Shown piece after piece: positions 45,742 through 56,505 of a stretch of DNA of 64,000 bases (positions are counted from its first letter, which is position 1; every line of letters begins with the position of its first letter). Source of the DNA: Proteromonas lacertae (Eukaryota > Sar > Bigyra > Opalinata > Proteromonadidae); assembly GCA_002245135.1 (NCBI GenBank), contig NGBS01001180.1, forward strand, positions 1 to 64,000, in the 5' to 3' direction. The position numbers and the translations under genes are program-made. The notes under the pieces are model-generated. The model was not told where the DNA came from. It searched no databases and worked only from the letters and a program-made list of their open reading frames with translations.

Positions 45742-46701
45742 TTATAGATAATATAAACACTGTTCCATATAATCTCCTTTAACAATAAAAGTTGTATTAT
45801 ATGTATAAATACCTCTTATCTTTCTTATTATATTAGGATCAGATTCAATGAGTAAAGGAACATTATATGTTTTTCTTATCAAATTAATTGCATAGGATCT
45901 ATTTTCATAAATTATTACTCCTCCTAAATGAAGTGGCTCATGTTTTGTAGGTTTCTGTGTATTATCTGAACATGCACAATAATCAGGTTTTATTGGAGTT
46001 TTGCTAGAAGGACACATAGGTTTTTTAGTAGTAATATTGTAGTACACTTTCAATACTGCGCTTATCCAAAAATCTTCTGAGGTATGGATAGTAGGAGGAG
46101 GATATTTCCATAAGTCTCTTATCCATTTTGTTTTTCCAGCCCACATATGCCCACCAAAATCATATTCTATATCTTCATCATAAGTTACAGGAAGTAATTG
46201 TTTAATTCTTTTTTCAACAACTATCTCTTTTGAATGTACATCAACTAATCTTCCCATTCTTACTGCCAAAGATCCTGAATTAACTACTCTAATCATATTC
46301 TCAAAGTATTTACTTCCCCACATTACATCATCATCAATAATTATAAAATATGAATTAGTTGTTGTATATGAAACTAAAGGTCCTAAAAACCTGCCATAAA
46401 ACCCAGTCTCGATAGTAGAATGAATATAAACTGTATCAAATCTATTTAATTTTCTCCATCTATTAATTATACCTGATATGTTGTTATATGAACCACTTTG
46501 AAATACTATAACATTAACTTTTATAAATTTTATAAATGACTGTCTTGCAATTAGTTCTAATTGTTTTACTAAATTGTCTCTCATAAATACTGTTAAAACT
46601 ACATTTAATATAATAGTTTTATTCTTTACTTTTGTATTTAATGATATATATAGAATTAAAAATAATATGATAAAAGAAATAATAAAGAAATATTTCTTCA
46701 T
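45742..46701 (-). CDS. Type II GT-A-like glycosyltransferase, paralogue 1
   Basis: From the ATG at 46,701 the protein has 319 aa: a short cytosolic start, one membrane span (FIISFIILFLILYIS) and a lumenal catalytic domain. The metal-binding motif is IIIDDDVMWG (about residue 122), preceded by TGFYGRFLGPLVSY. Further on, GHMWAGKTKWIRDLWKYPPP and SEDFWISAVLKVYY carry the usual late acidic residues of GT-A enzymes. Cys-rich text (CPSSKTPIKPDYCACSD) suggests disulphides. It is about 60-65% identical by eye to the gene at 50,108-51,166. The CAZy family and the sugar are not recognised. Confidence 0.75.
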   Translation of the reverse strand: MKKYFFIISFIILFLILYISLNTKVKNKTIILNVVLTVFMRDNLVKQLELIARQSFIKFIKVNVIVFQSGSYNNISGIINRWRKLNRFDTVYIHSTIETGFYGRFLGPLVSYTTTNSYFIIIDDDVMWGSKYFENMIRVVNSGSLAVRMGRLVDVHSKEIVVEKRIKQLLPVTYDEDIEYDFGGHMWAGKTKWIRDLWKYPPPTIHTSEDFWISAVLKVYYNITTKKPMCPSSKTPIKPDYCACSDNTQKPTKHEPLHLGGVIIYENRSYAINLIRKTYNVPLLIESDPNIIRKIRGIYTYNTTFIVKGDYMEQCLYYL

Positions 46702-46959
46702 TAATTTTAAAATAATTACGTTGGACGTGTTGTGCGCCATTGAGCCGATCTCATCATACAATTACTTTTAAAAACAAACTAATATCGTTTTTATCTTAGT
46801 TATATAGAGTTATTAACAAATATATAGTTAGTTTATCATATGACCTATATCTGTGATATACTTTTTTATGAACTTCATTATTCTCAATATCAAACTAATT
46901 TTTTTTATATTTTCTATTTTCATGTATCGGTGACTACTACAGTCTACAATACATTATCT

Positions 46960-47055
46960 GATATGAATAGATTTCACTAATTTTAATAACAACTTATTTA
47001 AAAAAGAGATTAAAAAGCTGGCTTGAGTGAGGCTTGAACTTATTTTTTCTTTTTT
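46960..47055. repeat. Repeat R2 copy (shared with 60.84 kb)
   Basis: About 90 bp, centred on GGCTTGAGTGAGGCTTGAA, match 60,838-60,940 at roughly 80% by eye, including TTTAATAACA and CTTATTTAAAAA before it. A shorter third copy lies near 61,150. In both well-matched cases R1-like words (TTGTGCGCC) occur within 250 bp. Confidence 0.5.
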
Positions 47056-47088
47056 CTTTTTTCACTACCTTAACATTAAAAGAAAAAA

Positions 47089-47510
47089 TTAATATAACAT
47101 CTTTATCAAATCCATATATTTCATATAAAAGAGCAAAAGAAACATTATCAATTTACTATGACCGATTATCAATACTGTCCATAGACAACTTAATGAGTAA
47201 ATAGAAGTTGGTAATTCTTTTAAGAACACTGTTTCATTTATATCTCCAAATTCAATTAACATTTCCCTCTTATCCATATCATAAATTATGTCATACATCT
47301 TATTTACTTTCATTTCCGTGTCCGCAACTTCAGTTACATTATTTCCTTTTAATAACAATGGTTTTTTGGTAATTATTACCGCTTTATCACAAGATACCAT
47401 ATTTTCACATTTGGAAAAGCCAATGATAAATTTATCAACTTCACAATTAATTCTAATTTTAATTAAATAATCTCCAACTTTAACTTGTTCATGGTATATA
47501 CAATAATTCT
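47089..47510 (-). pseudogene. SPRY-like domain fragment related to the Polinton NTPase gene
   Basis: The 103-aa frame and the open sequence just before it read like the SPRY-like domain at the start of the 10,451-13,066 gene: DYLIKIRIN, FIIGFSKCENM, then YDIIYDMDKREMLIEFGD for the beta strand that in the other gene reads YDIKYDLNSNTMTI. No P-loop part follows. It is a second, incomplete copy of this cargo family, far from any other Polinton gene. Confidence 0.6.
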
Positions 47511-47799
47511 TCTTGTGTTGCTGTAATATGAGGTACTAATAAATTTACATCCTAGCAAATGAAATTTACATATAATTAGTAATGATTCTTATGCTCATAA
47601 TCACGTCCAACAAACCTATTCTAATTATTATTCATGCAATTATTATTTAACTACACTGCAAATAAAGAGAATGAACTACCGCTTGTCAAAATAAGTCTCA
47701 TTTATTGGATTTCTTTTTGTTATTTAGAATAACATCATGAACAACTACATGCAAAATTTATTCAGCTCTGTTAATAACAAATTTCCATAAGTCATTAGG

Positions 47800-48000
47800 G
47801 CATATTAAATAATTACCTTCGTTGAAAAATCCTAATCCATATGTAATTGTTAATTTAGGATAAAAATGGAAAGATGAAGATTTTTAATTAAAATATATCA
47901 GTGAATATTATTTCATCAAGATCAGTAAATATTATTTTATCAGCATTGTATTTGTTTCTAAAAAACAAACATTTTGTTTCCAAACATTTTGAAGATATTG
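47800..48000 (-). pseudogene. Worn glycosyltransferase-like fragment
   Basis: Short minus-strand stretches read RNKYNADKIIFTDLDEIIF and, closer to 47,790, YGLGFFNEGNYLICPNDLW. The first resembles the strand with acidic pair found before the donor site of some GT-A enzymes. No continuous frame joins them. The call is tentative. Confidence 0.25.
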
Positions 48001-48256
48001 CTGAGTTTCTTTATATTGATGATTAAATGAGTTTCATGATAATCTATCAAAGAGAATTTCATAATTTATAAAATAGCTATAACTATAATTATTAATTCTT
48101 TTAAAGGGATGAATCTTTATATGCATATTCTTTGAAAAGGTACTCTTTTAATATTCATAAATAAATATTCATAATTGTATATTACTTCAAATTGAAAAAT
48201 AGAAAAATTACAATTACATACATTAAAAATAGAAAAATTAAATAACAGTTAAATAC

Positions 48257-49271
48257 ATGTTAATTTTAATATACTTATTCTTTTCAATCATTCTATTTCT
48301 ATCTATTGATTTTGATATTTCACTTGAAAACTTAATGAATATTATTAGGATGTATAAATCATCAAAAAGTGCTGTATATGTAAATATAAGAGCAGGATTA
48401 GGAAACAGATTAATGTCTGTTGCCGGTATAATAATAATGTCGATATATTATCAATCAAAACCATTTTGTATATCAATTCATATAGTGAATAGTATTAAAT
48501 TGGAAAGAATTCGATATATTTTACTATATTCCTGAGTATAATATCACTCAAACTAACATAATAAGCGGAAAAGAATTTTACATTTGTCCTTTTAAAATAG
48601 AAAAAATAAAAACTATAAAAAAGAATTCAAATTTATATTTTAAATATATTTGGTGTGATACATTAGTGGAGTTATTAAATAATAGTATTTTCTACAAATC
48701 TATTAAATTCTATTTCAATATTCACAATTTAGAAGATGTTATGTTTAATGTTTTCTATGTATATTATAGAATATTTACAGAATTAATTATTCTGCATAAG
48801 TCTATAGAAGAAAAAGTAAACTACTATGTCTCGCATCTGTTATATAGTGCATATATTGGTATTCAAATTAGGGTTGGAAATGCTGATTTAAAAGAAAAGG
48901 CAAATATAAATGCTAGTGATATAAATGAGATGATTTGTATAGCTAATAAATATTATAATAAAAGTAAATGGTTTTTAACAGGAGATTCACAAAAACTAAA
49001 ATTAGAGCTTAGCAGAAAACATAACAATATTTATATTTATTCTAAAAATTTGAGTAAACACTATGCAAAATATAAGAATGATTCTACAATTGTAATAGAA
49101 CATAATATACTATGTAGATCGAATTTCTTATTAATTTCTAGAAGTACTTTTGGTTTAACAGCTTTGTTAAAATCTGGATTATTATTATATAAAAATATGA
49201 ACTTAAGTTATGTAATTAAAAAAGGCAATGCGATTAATATAAAAGAAAATTTTAATAGTTTTAGTAAATAA
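48257..49271 (+). CDS. Fucosyltransferase-like GT-B glycosyltransferase, intact
   Basis: Two exons, 48,257-48,467 and 48,493-49,271, join in phase across a 25-nt intron (donor GTATAT) to 329 aa. Without the intron the gene looks frame-broken; with it the text runs on smoothly as SKPFLLNWKEFDIFYYIPEY. A signal anchor (residues 1-20) precedes NIRAGLGNRLMSVAG (about 44-58), the GLGNR loop of alpha-1,2- and xyloglucan-type fucosyltransferases. The donor site IQIRVGNADLKEK is near residue 205, and FLTGDSQKLK and SRSTFGLTALLKSG follow in family order. Likely a Golgi enzyme. Its end is within 25 bp of the next gene's frame. Confidence 0.75.
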
Positions 49272-49291
49272 TATTATATTTTAATATTTCA

Positions 49292-50173
49292 TTGTTTTAT
49301 TTAATATTTATATGTATAGTTGTTAAATTTAAAGTAATAAAATATAAGAATAAAGTTGGATGCAACAAATATTCTAAAAGGGATATATCTAGTTATATTA
49401 TACATAGTCCACTGTATTTTAAAAGGATAAAGAATATTAATCTAACATCATTTGTCAAATTCATGATCATAACACCTATATGCTCTTCAAATAGTATAAG
49501 AAGAAGAATAATTAGACAAACATGGGTTAAAAATATTTTAAGATTAAATTGTAGAATTATGTTTGTCATGGGATTAAGTGATATAAAAGGAGAGGATAAA
49601 AGTAAAGAAAATGATATACTTCAATTCTCATTTATAGATAACTATTTTAATTTGACATTATCAACTATATTAAGCTACTTATGGACAAAAGATGTATATA
49701 AATATTTTGATTATCTCTTAAGAGTAGATAGTGATGTTTTCCCAAATTTGCAATTAATAAATCTCTATATATGTTTAAATAAGAAAAGAACAAATATAAT
49801 ATATGGTTATTATTATCCACCAATGAAATGCAAAAGAAATATAAGTGATAGCAATTATATTCCTTATTCACTATATTCACATTACATACTTCCTGAATTT
49901 GTTGCTGGTAATTTCTATATTTTTCCTAAATTATTAGACTGGTTAAATTTCATAAATACAATAGATATACACAGTAAAAACTTAATATACAGAGAAGATA
50001 TACAAATGGGATTGTATTTTTATAAATATAACATATCAATTATTAAACTCAATAAATATTATAATAGAAAAGATATATTTATAACTTGTAAAGATTATCA
50101 ACTTCATTTAGCTGTTCATGGTGTAACTGAATATAATATGATATTCATTGACAAGATTTGTAATAAAATTTGA
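49292..50173 (+). CDS. GT31-like (beta-1,3-galactosyltransferase-type) glycosyltransferase
   Basis: The 293-aa frame carries the GT31 landmarks: SSNSIRRRIIRQTWVKN (about residues 65-81), RIMFVMGLSD, the metal-binding DSD in LLRVDSDVFPNL, LPEFVAGNFYIFPKLL and REDIQMGLYFYKY, which corresponds to the EDV(Y)xG block. A hydrophobic anchor (YLIFICIVVKFKV) opens the chain. The frame starts at a TTG, and no good ATG lies at the front, so a short first exon may be missing from this model. The last 66 bp overlap the convergent gene on the minus strand. It probably adds galactose or GlcNAc to a secretory glycan. Confidence 0.8.
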   Translation: MFYLIFICIVVKFKVIKYKNKVGCNKYSKRDISSYIIHSPLYFKRIKNINLTSFVKFMIITPICSSNSIRRRIIRQTWVKNILRLNCRIMFVMGLSDIKGEDKSKENDILQFSFIDNYFNLTLSTILSYLWTKDVYKYFDYLLRVDSDVFPNLQLINLYICLNKKRTNIIYGYYYPPMKCKRNISDSNYIPYSLYSHYILPEFVAGNFYIFPKLLDWLNFINTIDIHSKNLIYREDIQMGLYFYKYNISIIKLNKYYNRKDIFITCKDYQLHLAVHGVTEYNMIFIDKICNKI

Positions 50174-51166
50174 AAATGTAATTAATATTTTATACTGAAA
50201 ATACGACACATAATACAAACATGCTGTCATATGACTGTCATTAACAATAAAAGTTGTATTATATGAATGTAGTTTGTTTATAAATTTCTGTATATTAGGA
50301 AATTTATTGATTAATAAAGGTACATTGTAAGTTCTTCTTATTAAGTTTATAGCATATGACCTATTTTCGTGTATTATTTTTCCTCCTAAATGTAAAGGTT
50401 CATGTTTTGTTGGTTTTTCATTTCTATCTGAGCAAGCGCAATAATCTGGCTTAATTGGAGTTTTGCTTGATGGAAATTTCGGTTTTTTTGTGGATATATT
50501 ATAATATACTTTTAATACAACGCTTATCCAAAAATCTACTGAAGTTTGAATTGTTGGAGGAGGATATCTCCATAGATCTCTTATCCATTTCATTTTCCCT
50601 GCCCACATATGTCCTCCATAATCATATTCTATATCTTCTTCATATGTTACAGGTAAATTAATTTTCCATACACTTTCAGCAATTATTTCATGTGAATTAT
50701 GATCTATTAATCTTCCCATTCTAACTGCTAAAGATCCAGAATCAACTACTCTAAGCATATTTTCAAAATACTTATCTCCCCATAAAACATCATCATCACA
50801 TATTATAAAATATGAATTCTTAGTATTATAAGATATTATTGGTATAAGAAACCTTCCATAAAAACCTGTCGGAATAGAGGATTGAATATATGATACATCA
50901 AAATTGTGCATTTTTATCCATTTGTTTAGAATTAATGAAACGTTAATAAAAGAACCACTTTGAAATACTATAATATGAATAAAATACCAACTAAAAATTG
51001 ATTGTCTTACAATTAGGTTTAATTGTTTTATTATGCTATTTCTCTTAAACACTGATAAAATGATATATACATTTCTTTCAACTTGTAACTGTGATCTACT
51101 AAACAATGTATATAATAAATTTATAATCATAATAGAAAATAAAAGAAGAAATAATATTCTCATCAT
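50108..51166 (-). CDS. Type II GT-A-like glycosyltransferase, paralogue 2
   Basis: The ATG at 51,166 gives 352 aa. Anchor (ILFLLLFSIMIINLLYTLF), SGSFINVS region, TGFYGRFLIPIISY, the IICDDDVLWG metal site, YDYGGHMWAGKMKWIRDLW and SVDFWISVVLKVYYN match paralogue 1 in order. Here the late acidic pair reads SVDF instead of SEDF. The C-terminus is about 35 residues longer and runs into the 3' end of the GT31-like gene, so the added tail may be a recent read-on after loss of the old stop. Same strand as paralogue 1, 3.4 kb away, suggesting local duplication. Confidence 0.75.
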   Translation of the reverse strand: MMRILFLLLFSIMIINLLYTLFSRSQLQVERNVYIILSVFKRNSIIKQLNLIVRQSIFSWYFIHIIVFQSGSFINVSLILNKWIKMHNFDVSYIQSSIPTGFYGRFLIPIISYNTKNSYFIICDDDVLWGDKYFENMLRVVDSGSLAVRMGRLIDHNSHEIIAESVWKINLPVTYEEDIEYDYGGHMWAGKMKWIRDLWRYPPPTIQTSVDFWISVVLKVYYNISTKKPKFPSSKTPIKPDYCACSDRNEKPTKHEPLHLGGKIIHENRSYAINLIRRTYNVPLLINKFPNIQKFINKLHSYNTTFIVNDSHMTACLYYVSYFQYKILITFSNFITNLVNEYHIIFSYTMNS

Positions 51167-51169
51167 TAC

Positions 51170-51770
51170 TAAGGTAAATGAACTGCTGCTTTACACCCTT
51201 TTTTCTGTTAGTCTATATAATATTTATTTTCACAAAATCTATTAGTATATACTTATTTAAGAAAAAATGTCATAATGAGAAGTGTCAGTTACACAAAAAT
51301 TAAGAATTATGCATCATATTTAATTATAAGTTTCATTTACTTCAATTATAAATTTCTATTATTTCTAAAATTTAGATAAATAAAAATAACAAAATGAAGT
51401 AAAATTCTAAAAGACTATAAAACAGAATGAGGAATGTGCTTAGCAAGATGTGATACTGAAAAAGAAAAAGGATTAGTGTTTTGAAAAATATTGGAAAGAA
51501 AGATTAAATTATGGTAATGCAGTGAATTCTAAAATAGTTAATGTTGAGATGATATCCTGGAATAGTTTGATAGTTATAGATCTGCCATTTAAAAGTATGA
51601 CATTTTGATGATGTCCACTTAAATACATGCGAGGTTACTAAATGATTGATTTTTATAAAACGAAAAATTGGAAATCATTTTTAGTGTGGAAATTATTTCC
51701 TTGGTATAGCAATAATAATTATAATTAAAATATATAGTGGAAATATTGTATGTCATGAAAGAATAAACTA
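51170..51770. other. Gene-free stretch with faint coding traces
   Basis: No frame is supported. Around 51,420-51,640 the base use is a little richer in G, and short fragments such as MCLARCDTEKEKGLVF are readable, but nothing I can assign. Confidence 0.35.
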
Positions 51771-53525
51771 TTATCCACAATTAACAGAATTATTAATGTA
51801 ATGAAGATGAAATAATCTGTTATGTCTCCATAATGTTATGTCTTTTATTTTAAATATATGTTTATATTTATTCAGCACTTTATCTTTCATTAAATTTGTA
51901 AATTCGAAAGATAAGTGATTATTATCTACATACATTAATATATTAAATTCTAATAAACTGCATATCTTATTTGGGCATAAAATATCTGTAAAGGATAAAT
52001 ACTGTTCTTTTAAATATTGTTTAATTATAAGCAATTCATGATATATGCAATCTTGTGAATATAATTTAAACTTGTTATTATTAATAGTCTGTTTAATGCA
52101 GTTATGTGGATCAAATTTTAAAAATGGAACATCTTCTATAAAATATATTTCATTTGATATATTCTTCAATACTTTTATTGCTTGGACATATTTTATTTGC
52201 ATAATATTATGCTTATTACTTGATATACTATTTAAAAAATTTGACAAAAAAATAGATATTATTCTATATTTCTTTATGACTTTTAATGAAAATACGATTC
52301 TCTCATAAGTTAATCTATTAATGTCTATTACTTTTACCCATATAAATAATAAAGATGTTTTCTTTAATATTGACAATTTATAGAGTATTGGAGACCATAC
52401 TAGCAAATGCAAATCACCTATTAATAAAAACCATTCTCTATTAATAATATATGAAGAATCTGATTTTCTAATAGCATAACTTTCACATTCTTTTCTTATT
52501 ATTCCATAATTCGATGTAAAAAGAGGAGGTTTTGTAATTATTTTGTAGTTATATTTTGTGTAGCTAATTTTTAACAAATATAAGCCGAATAAAACAGAAA
52601 ATAATACAATACTATATTTGCGCTTATTAAAATGTCTTAATGGATGTTCAATAAGATAGAATGATATAATTGAGTATATAAATATAATAATTATATAAAT
52701 ACGAATGCTGTTTATTCTGTATATTACTAATATTATGTAATGCCATAAATATAGAGAATATGAAATTTCACCTGTAAATGAGAAAGGAAAAGATGCAATT
52801 ATATAATTTGCAGATAGTTTGTGATAATTAATATTTTGAATAAGAGGAATTAAAGAAATAAAAGGAAATAAAGGATAATAACTAGGATATATGTTGTTAT
52901 TGTTGTGAAATAGAAAGGCAAAAAGAAATAATATAAGCATACCTCCTATTGATAACTCATTAATATTATTATTTATACTCATATTCATCTGAGCAATAAA
53001 AACGCTAATTCCAAACAAAAACTCCCATAACCTTGCTTTAAAAATAAAATATGCTAAATGAATATACTTATTAGAAATTACAATGGAATATATTAAACCA
53101 ATAACTAACAATAAATATATCAAAAAATCTTTACTAAACAATAGTATTGGAAATATTACATAAAATTGCTCTTCTATCGATAATGACCAAAAATGTAGTA
53201 TAACTGATTGAGGTTGTGATTCATACATATAATCTATGTTTTTATTATAAAAACGAATATTAGATATTCCAAATATAGCATATCTAATATCAGTCTGTAT
53301 ATCAATTGGATTATATTGTTTTAATTTCTTAATATTTATTATTACATAAAATAAAACTATATAACTAATAGGTATAATCCTCTTTATTCTATTTGAAAAG
53401 AAATCTACTATTAACATTGTTTTTGATGAATTTTTGTCATTATAAACCATTTTCATTATATACCCTGATACATAAAAGAAAATATCAACACCAATTAAAC
53501 CATCAATATCTCTTCTAAATTTCAT
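51771..53525 (-). CDS. Acyltransferase-3/SGNH-like protein 3, probably inactive
   Basis: The 584-aa frame from the ATG at 53,525 is open to the end and has the family's membrane domain and C-terminal SGNH-like domain. However, it reads MKFRRDIDG directly followed by LIGVDIFFYVSGYIM: the first membrane helix and its conserved His, present in paralogue 1, are absent. In the SGNH part the nucleophile motif GDSH reads LLIGDLHLLVW, with Leu in place of Ser, while DNNHLSF keeps the His. WSLSIEEQFYVIFP is well kept. Unless a small exon supplies the missing front, this is a dead enzyme or one with a changed role. Confidence 0.75.
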   Translation of the reverse strand: MKFRRDIDGLIGVDIFFYVSGYIMKMVYNDKNSSKTMLIVDFFSNRIKRIIPISYIVLFYVIINIKKLKQYNPIDIQTDIRYAIFGISNIRFYNKNIDYMYESQPQSVILHFWSLSIEEQFYVIFPILLFSKDFLIYLLLVIGLIYSIVISNKYIHLAYFIFKARLWEFLFGISVFIAQMNMSINNNINELSIGGMLILFLFAFLFHNNNNIYPSYYPLFPFISLIPLIQNINYHKLSANYIIASFPFSFTGEISYSLYLWHYIILVIYRINSIRIYIIIIFIYSIISFYLIEHPLRHFNKRKYSIVLFSVLFGLYLLKISYTKYNYKIITKPPLFTSNYGIIRKECESYAIRKSDSSYIINREWFLLIGDLHLLVWSPILYKLSILKKTSLLFIWVKVIDINRLTYERIVFSLKVIKKYRIISIFLSNFLNSISSNKHNIMQIKYVQAIKVLKNISNEIYFIEDVPFLKFDPHNCIKQTINNNKFKLYSQDCIYHELLIIKQYLKEQYLSFTDILCPNKICSLLEFNILMYVDNNHLSFEFTNLMKDKVLNKYKHIFKIKDITLWRHNRLFHLHYINNSVNCG

Positions 53526-53650
53526 TAATTAATTATCAATATAGTAGAATTTTTATTAACATTCTTTCTTTTTACTTTGTGCTTCTTGTTTTATTCAACA
53601 TTCTTTAATTTTATAATCATTATTCCTATATTTCTATAGACATATATACA

Positions 53651-53820
53651 TGTGTTGTGCGCCGTTTGTCATAGTTGGCCGTTTGTCTACCAGACACTTT
53701 TAATACAAACTAAATGTATATTCTTGCTTGTCTTGATGAAAAATTGTTACTTTTATACTTACTTTGTTATATGACCTTACCTCTGCAGTATATTTTTTTG
53801 ATAATATAAATAGTTTGAAT
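53651..53820 (+). repeat. Interspersed repeat family R1, copy B
   Basis: The copy starts TGTTGTGCGCCGTTTGTC and ends near ATAATATAAATAGTTTGAAT. It matches copy D at 60,952-61,121 over about 165 bp with only a few differences, so the two are young. It abuts GC-richer element debris on its right. Confidence 0.75.
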
Positions 53821-53829
53821 ATTTGCGCC

Positions 53830-54480
53830 TTTTGTTCCATACTTCTAGAGATTCCTTTGCTAGGTTAAAGTCAGGATCCAAATGAGGTTTACTTGGAAAG
53901 AAATGAGCTTACCAATGTTCATTGTTAATGTAATCTCGATCAATGATTGCTAATAAGTTTTAGTTTTCCACATTGGCTTTAATAAGTTATTCCCGGAGTG
54001 TTGCATTACCTTGCTTTGTAATCATCGGTGATGACTTCCTTATAGTTTTGCGTGATGATTTCCTGGGGCTTATAGACTATGTTGGATCGTTTGGAAAATT
54101 ACAGCTAGATGAACTCTCAGTCTTAAGCAATCGTGTATAATTGATTTTACTTATGTAAAATTGATCCCAATAAAATAGAATGTACCTTAGAGTCAACGTC
54201 TCTTACCGCCTTTGGACTTTGAAACAGCACGTTCTTCCAAGGTACATTCTGCATCCATCAGATAAGCTTTTAAATCTCTTGCTATCCACTTTGCTTTTGC
54301 GAAGCCTACAATCCGGATCCATTGAAGATTCAAACGAATTGCTTTCAAGAAATCATCGTCAGGTTTATTGTTAAAGGGATCATCGACCTCATAGATCTCT
54401 TCATCACTCTCCTCAATAAGTTTCTTAGGCATTGTAAGTACTTTGGGTTATTTCAAAAGACAAAGTTGATGTACACCCTT
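53830..54480 (-). mobile_element. GC-richer mobile-element fossil, class unknown
   Basis: This stretch stands out by its G/C content and codon use. On the minus strand a 79-aa frame (54,193-54,432) reads MPKKLIEESDEEIYEVDDPF, then a helical middle and a KSKGGKRR basic tail, as in the first protein of some retroelements. Readable traces continue to about 53,840 (for example PHLDPDFNLAKESLEVW). It is broken in several places. The class was not recognised. Confidence 0.4.
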
Positions 54481-54834
54481 CATTGAACGAATTCCTCATA
54501 ATAGTCATTCCAATCAACATTTTTTATATTATATTTTTAATTTATGTTATAATTAATACTATATATTATACAATTGTTTAAACTAAAAGAATGAAATTGT
54601 ACTTTTTATTCTTTTATAATAGTAAATTGCTCATCTTGATTTAACAAACTCAACTTTCTTTATATTATTTTATTTATACTTACACAACTAAACGAGATAC
54701 AGTAAATTACCTTTTAAACTTATAATTATTGTCTTTGTTTGCTCATAAGAATTACATACATTCGCACATAGCTGATTTTATTTTGTATTTATTACAATTA
54801 TTATTTATTGGAATTTCACTAAATAATGAATTAT
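54481..54834. other. Gene-free stretch
   Basis: About 350 bp of AT-rich sequence with no supported frame or repeat; the 3' region of the sulfatase-like gene. Confidence 0.5.
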
Positions 54835-56190
54835 TTAATGATTTCTATATAATAAATTTATCAAATATACCATATTGCTTGAAATTGATTTGAGCGTATT
54901 ATAAACCTCATAATTTGTTACAAATCTATTTTGATTAGTATGTAATGATTCACATAATCTTTTATGATCTTTACACAATTTTTGGGGTACAATTACATTT
55001 AGAAAAGGAAGTGATCTGTCAATATATCCAAACTATAATATAATAAATAAAAAAGTACTTCTGTTCTAAAATATTTGCCATAATTTATTCCATGATCCCC
55101 TAACATTATTAATATTGTATTCTTTAAAATTCTTTTGTTGTTTAAATATTTCAAATGATCAGAAAAATCTTTATCTACTCTTAAGAGAGATATTTGTTTA
55201 TCTTCATGTGGCTCCATGAAAGATATGTAAGATATGTATGGATTTGATTTATTATTATAATATGTTACTGATTCTGTTAGATAATCTAGATACAATTGAT
55301 GGTATTGTTTATTACCTAAACATCTTGGTTTACTACCATATAAAAATTTCCATTCAAATTCGCAACCTAATATAATATTATGATTAGATCCATTATATGA
55401 TGTATTGCCATACATGTTTGTATGATTATGACAATCTTGAAGTAAAGCAATCGAAATATATCCTTTCTCCTCGAAATCTTTAAATATAATTTTGTGTTTA
55501 TCTTTAATATCATTAGTTCCGTAGAATAAAGGTAAATAATTGTGGTGTGATCTAGGTCCAACTGAATGATATCTAAGCATTTCATAAATATTATTTTCTT
55601 TTCTTACATTCTTTAAAGTATTTATTGTTTGAGCCATTTGTTTCCTAAATACATATCTAGATGCTGCATCAAATAAATATAGTATTACGGAATAACTTTC
55701 TTCTCTTTTTATATTATTAGCAATAGGAATAAAGTGTAGAAAATAGAAATTAATTCTATTTGACTTTATTCTCCTATATTCAATCACTTCTGTCTCAAGG
55801 AATATATCATGATTTTTCTGTTTAATTATTATTTTATAAATATACTTGTATTTTTATTATTTTATCAATAAAGCCTTTAGGTTTGTTATAATTAATAAAA
55901 AATAAATATCCATTATCAGAAAAGTTTATAAAATTACCTTTTATACTGTAATTAACATTTAATGAAGAGCAACATGTTCCATACGTTTTATTTGGTATTT
56001 CTATAAGTGACTTTTTGTAACAAGGTAATTCACATAAATTCTTTTCACTAATGTATTTAGTATATCCCAACATACTTGTACAGAAACTATTCTTTTTAAA
56101 GAATGAAATTCTTTTATTATAAAATTGAAAATTCTTATATAATATTATCATAAATAATACTAAAGAAGAGGAAATAAATATTAAATTCAT
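54835..56190 (-). CDS. DUF229/sulfatase-like membrane protein
   Basis: Three exons, 56,190-55,846, 55,817-55,059 and 55,032-54,835, join in phase across tiny introns of 28 nt (GTATAT...ACAG) and 26 nt (GTACTT...ATAG) to 433 aa. A signal anchor (FISSSLVLFMIILY) is followed by a short Cys-rich stem with CELP. The alkaline-phosphatase fold then begins with VILYLFDAASRYVF (family: DS.SR), has SYISFMEPHED in the middle and ILIMLGDHGINYG as the metal-binding Asp-His-Gly near the end. Exon 3 supplies GYIDRSLPFLNVIVP, the expected DUF229 tail. The Asp in the first motif and Ala at the next place differ from true sulfatases, so activity is unsure. Confidence 0.8.
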
Positions 56191-56505
56191 TTATTGAATA
56201 ATATTTATCAAAATCTAATCTTATATTCAAACTGTTGAATTTACTTGAAAGGATCTTTTCGCATAACTTATTCTTCTTTCTTCTATATGATAGAAGAAAG
56301 ATGTAGAAGCTATTAAAGTTATATCTTTTAGGGGGAAATTATTGGTAGAAATACGTAAATTGGTGGTAATAATATTAGTGAAAAAGACATTATCATAGTA
56401 TAGCTATATTACATATATTAATATAAACAACCAAAATTTTGCAATACACAACAAATAACACTACTGATTTGTGAAATAAGACAAAACTTTAATTAAAGTG
56501 ATAAT

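Noticed and set aside
46960-47055. tRNA-derived SINE, from a B-box-like GGCTTGAACT word
   Set aside because: No A box or tRNA-like fold precedes it, so it is kept only as repeat R2.
48468-48507. A 16-nt intron in the 48.3-kb fucosyltransferase-like gene
   Set aside because: A 25-nt intron with the usual GTAT donor (48,468-48,492) restores the same phase and gives a better reading.
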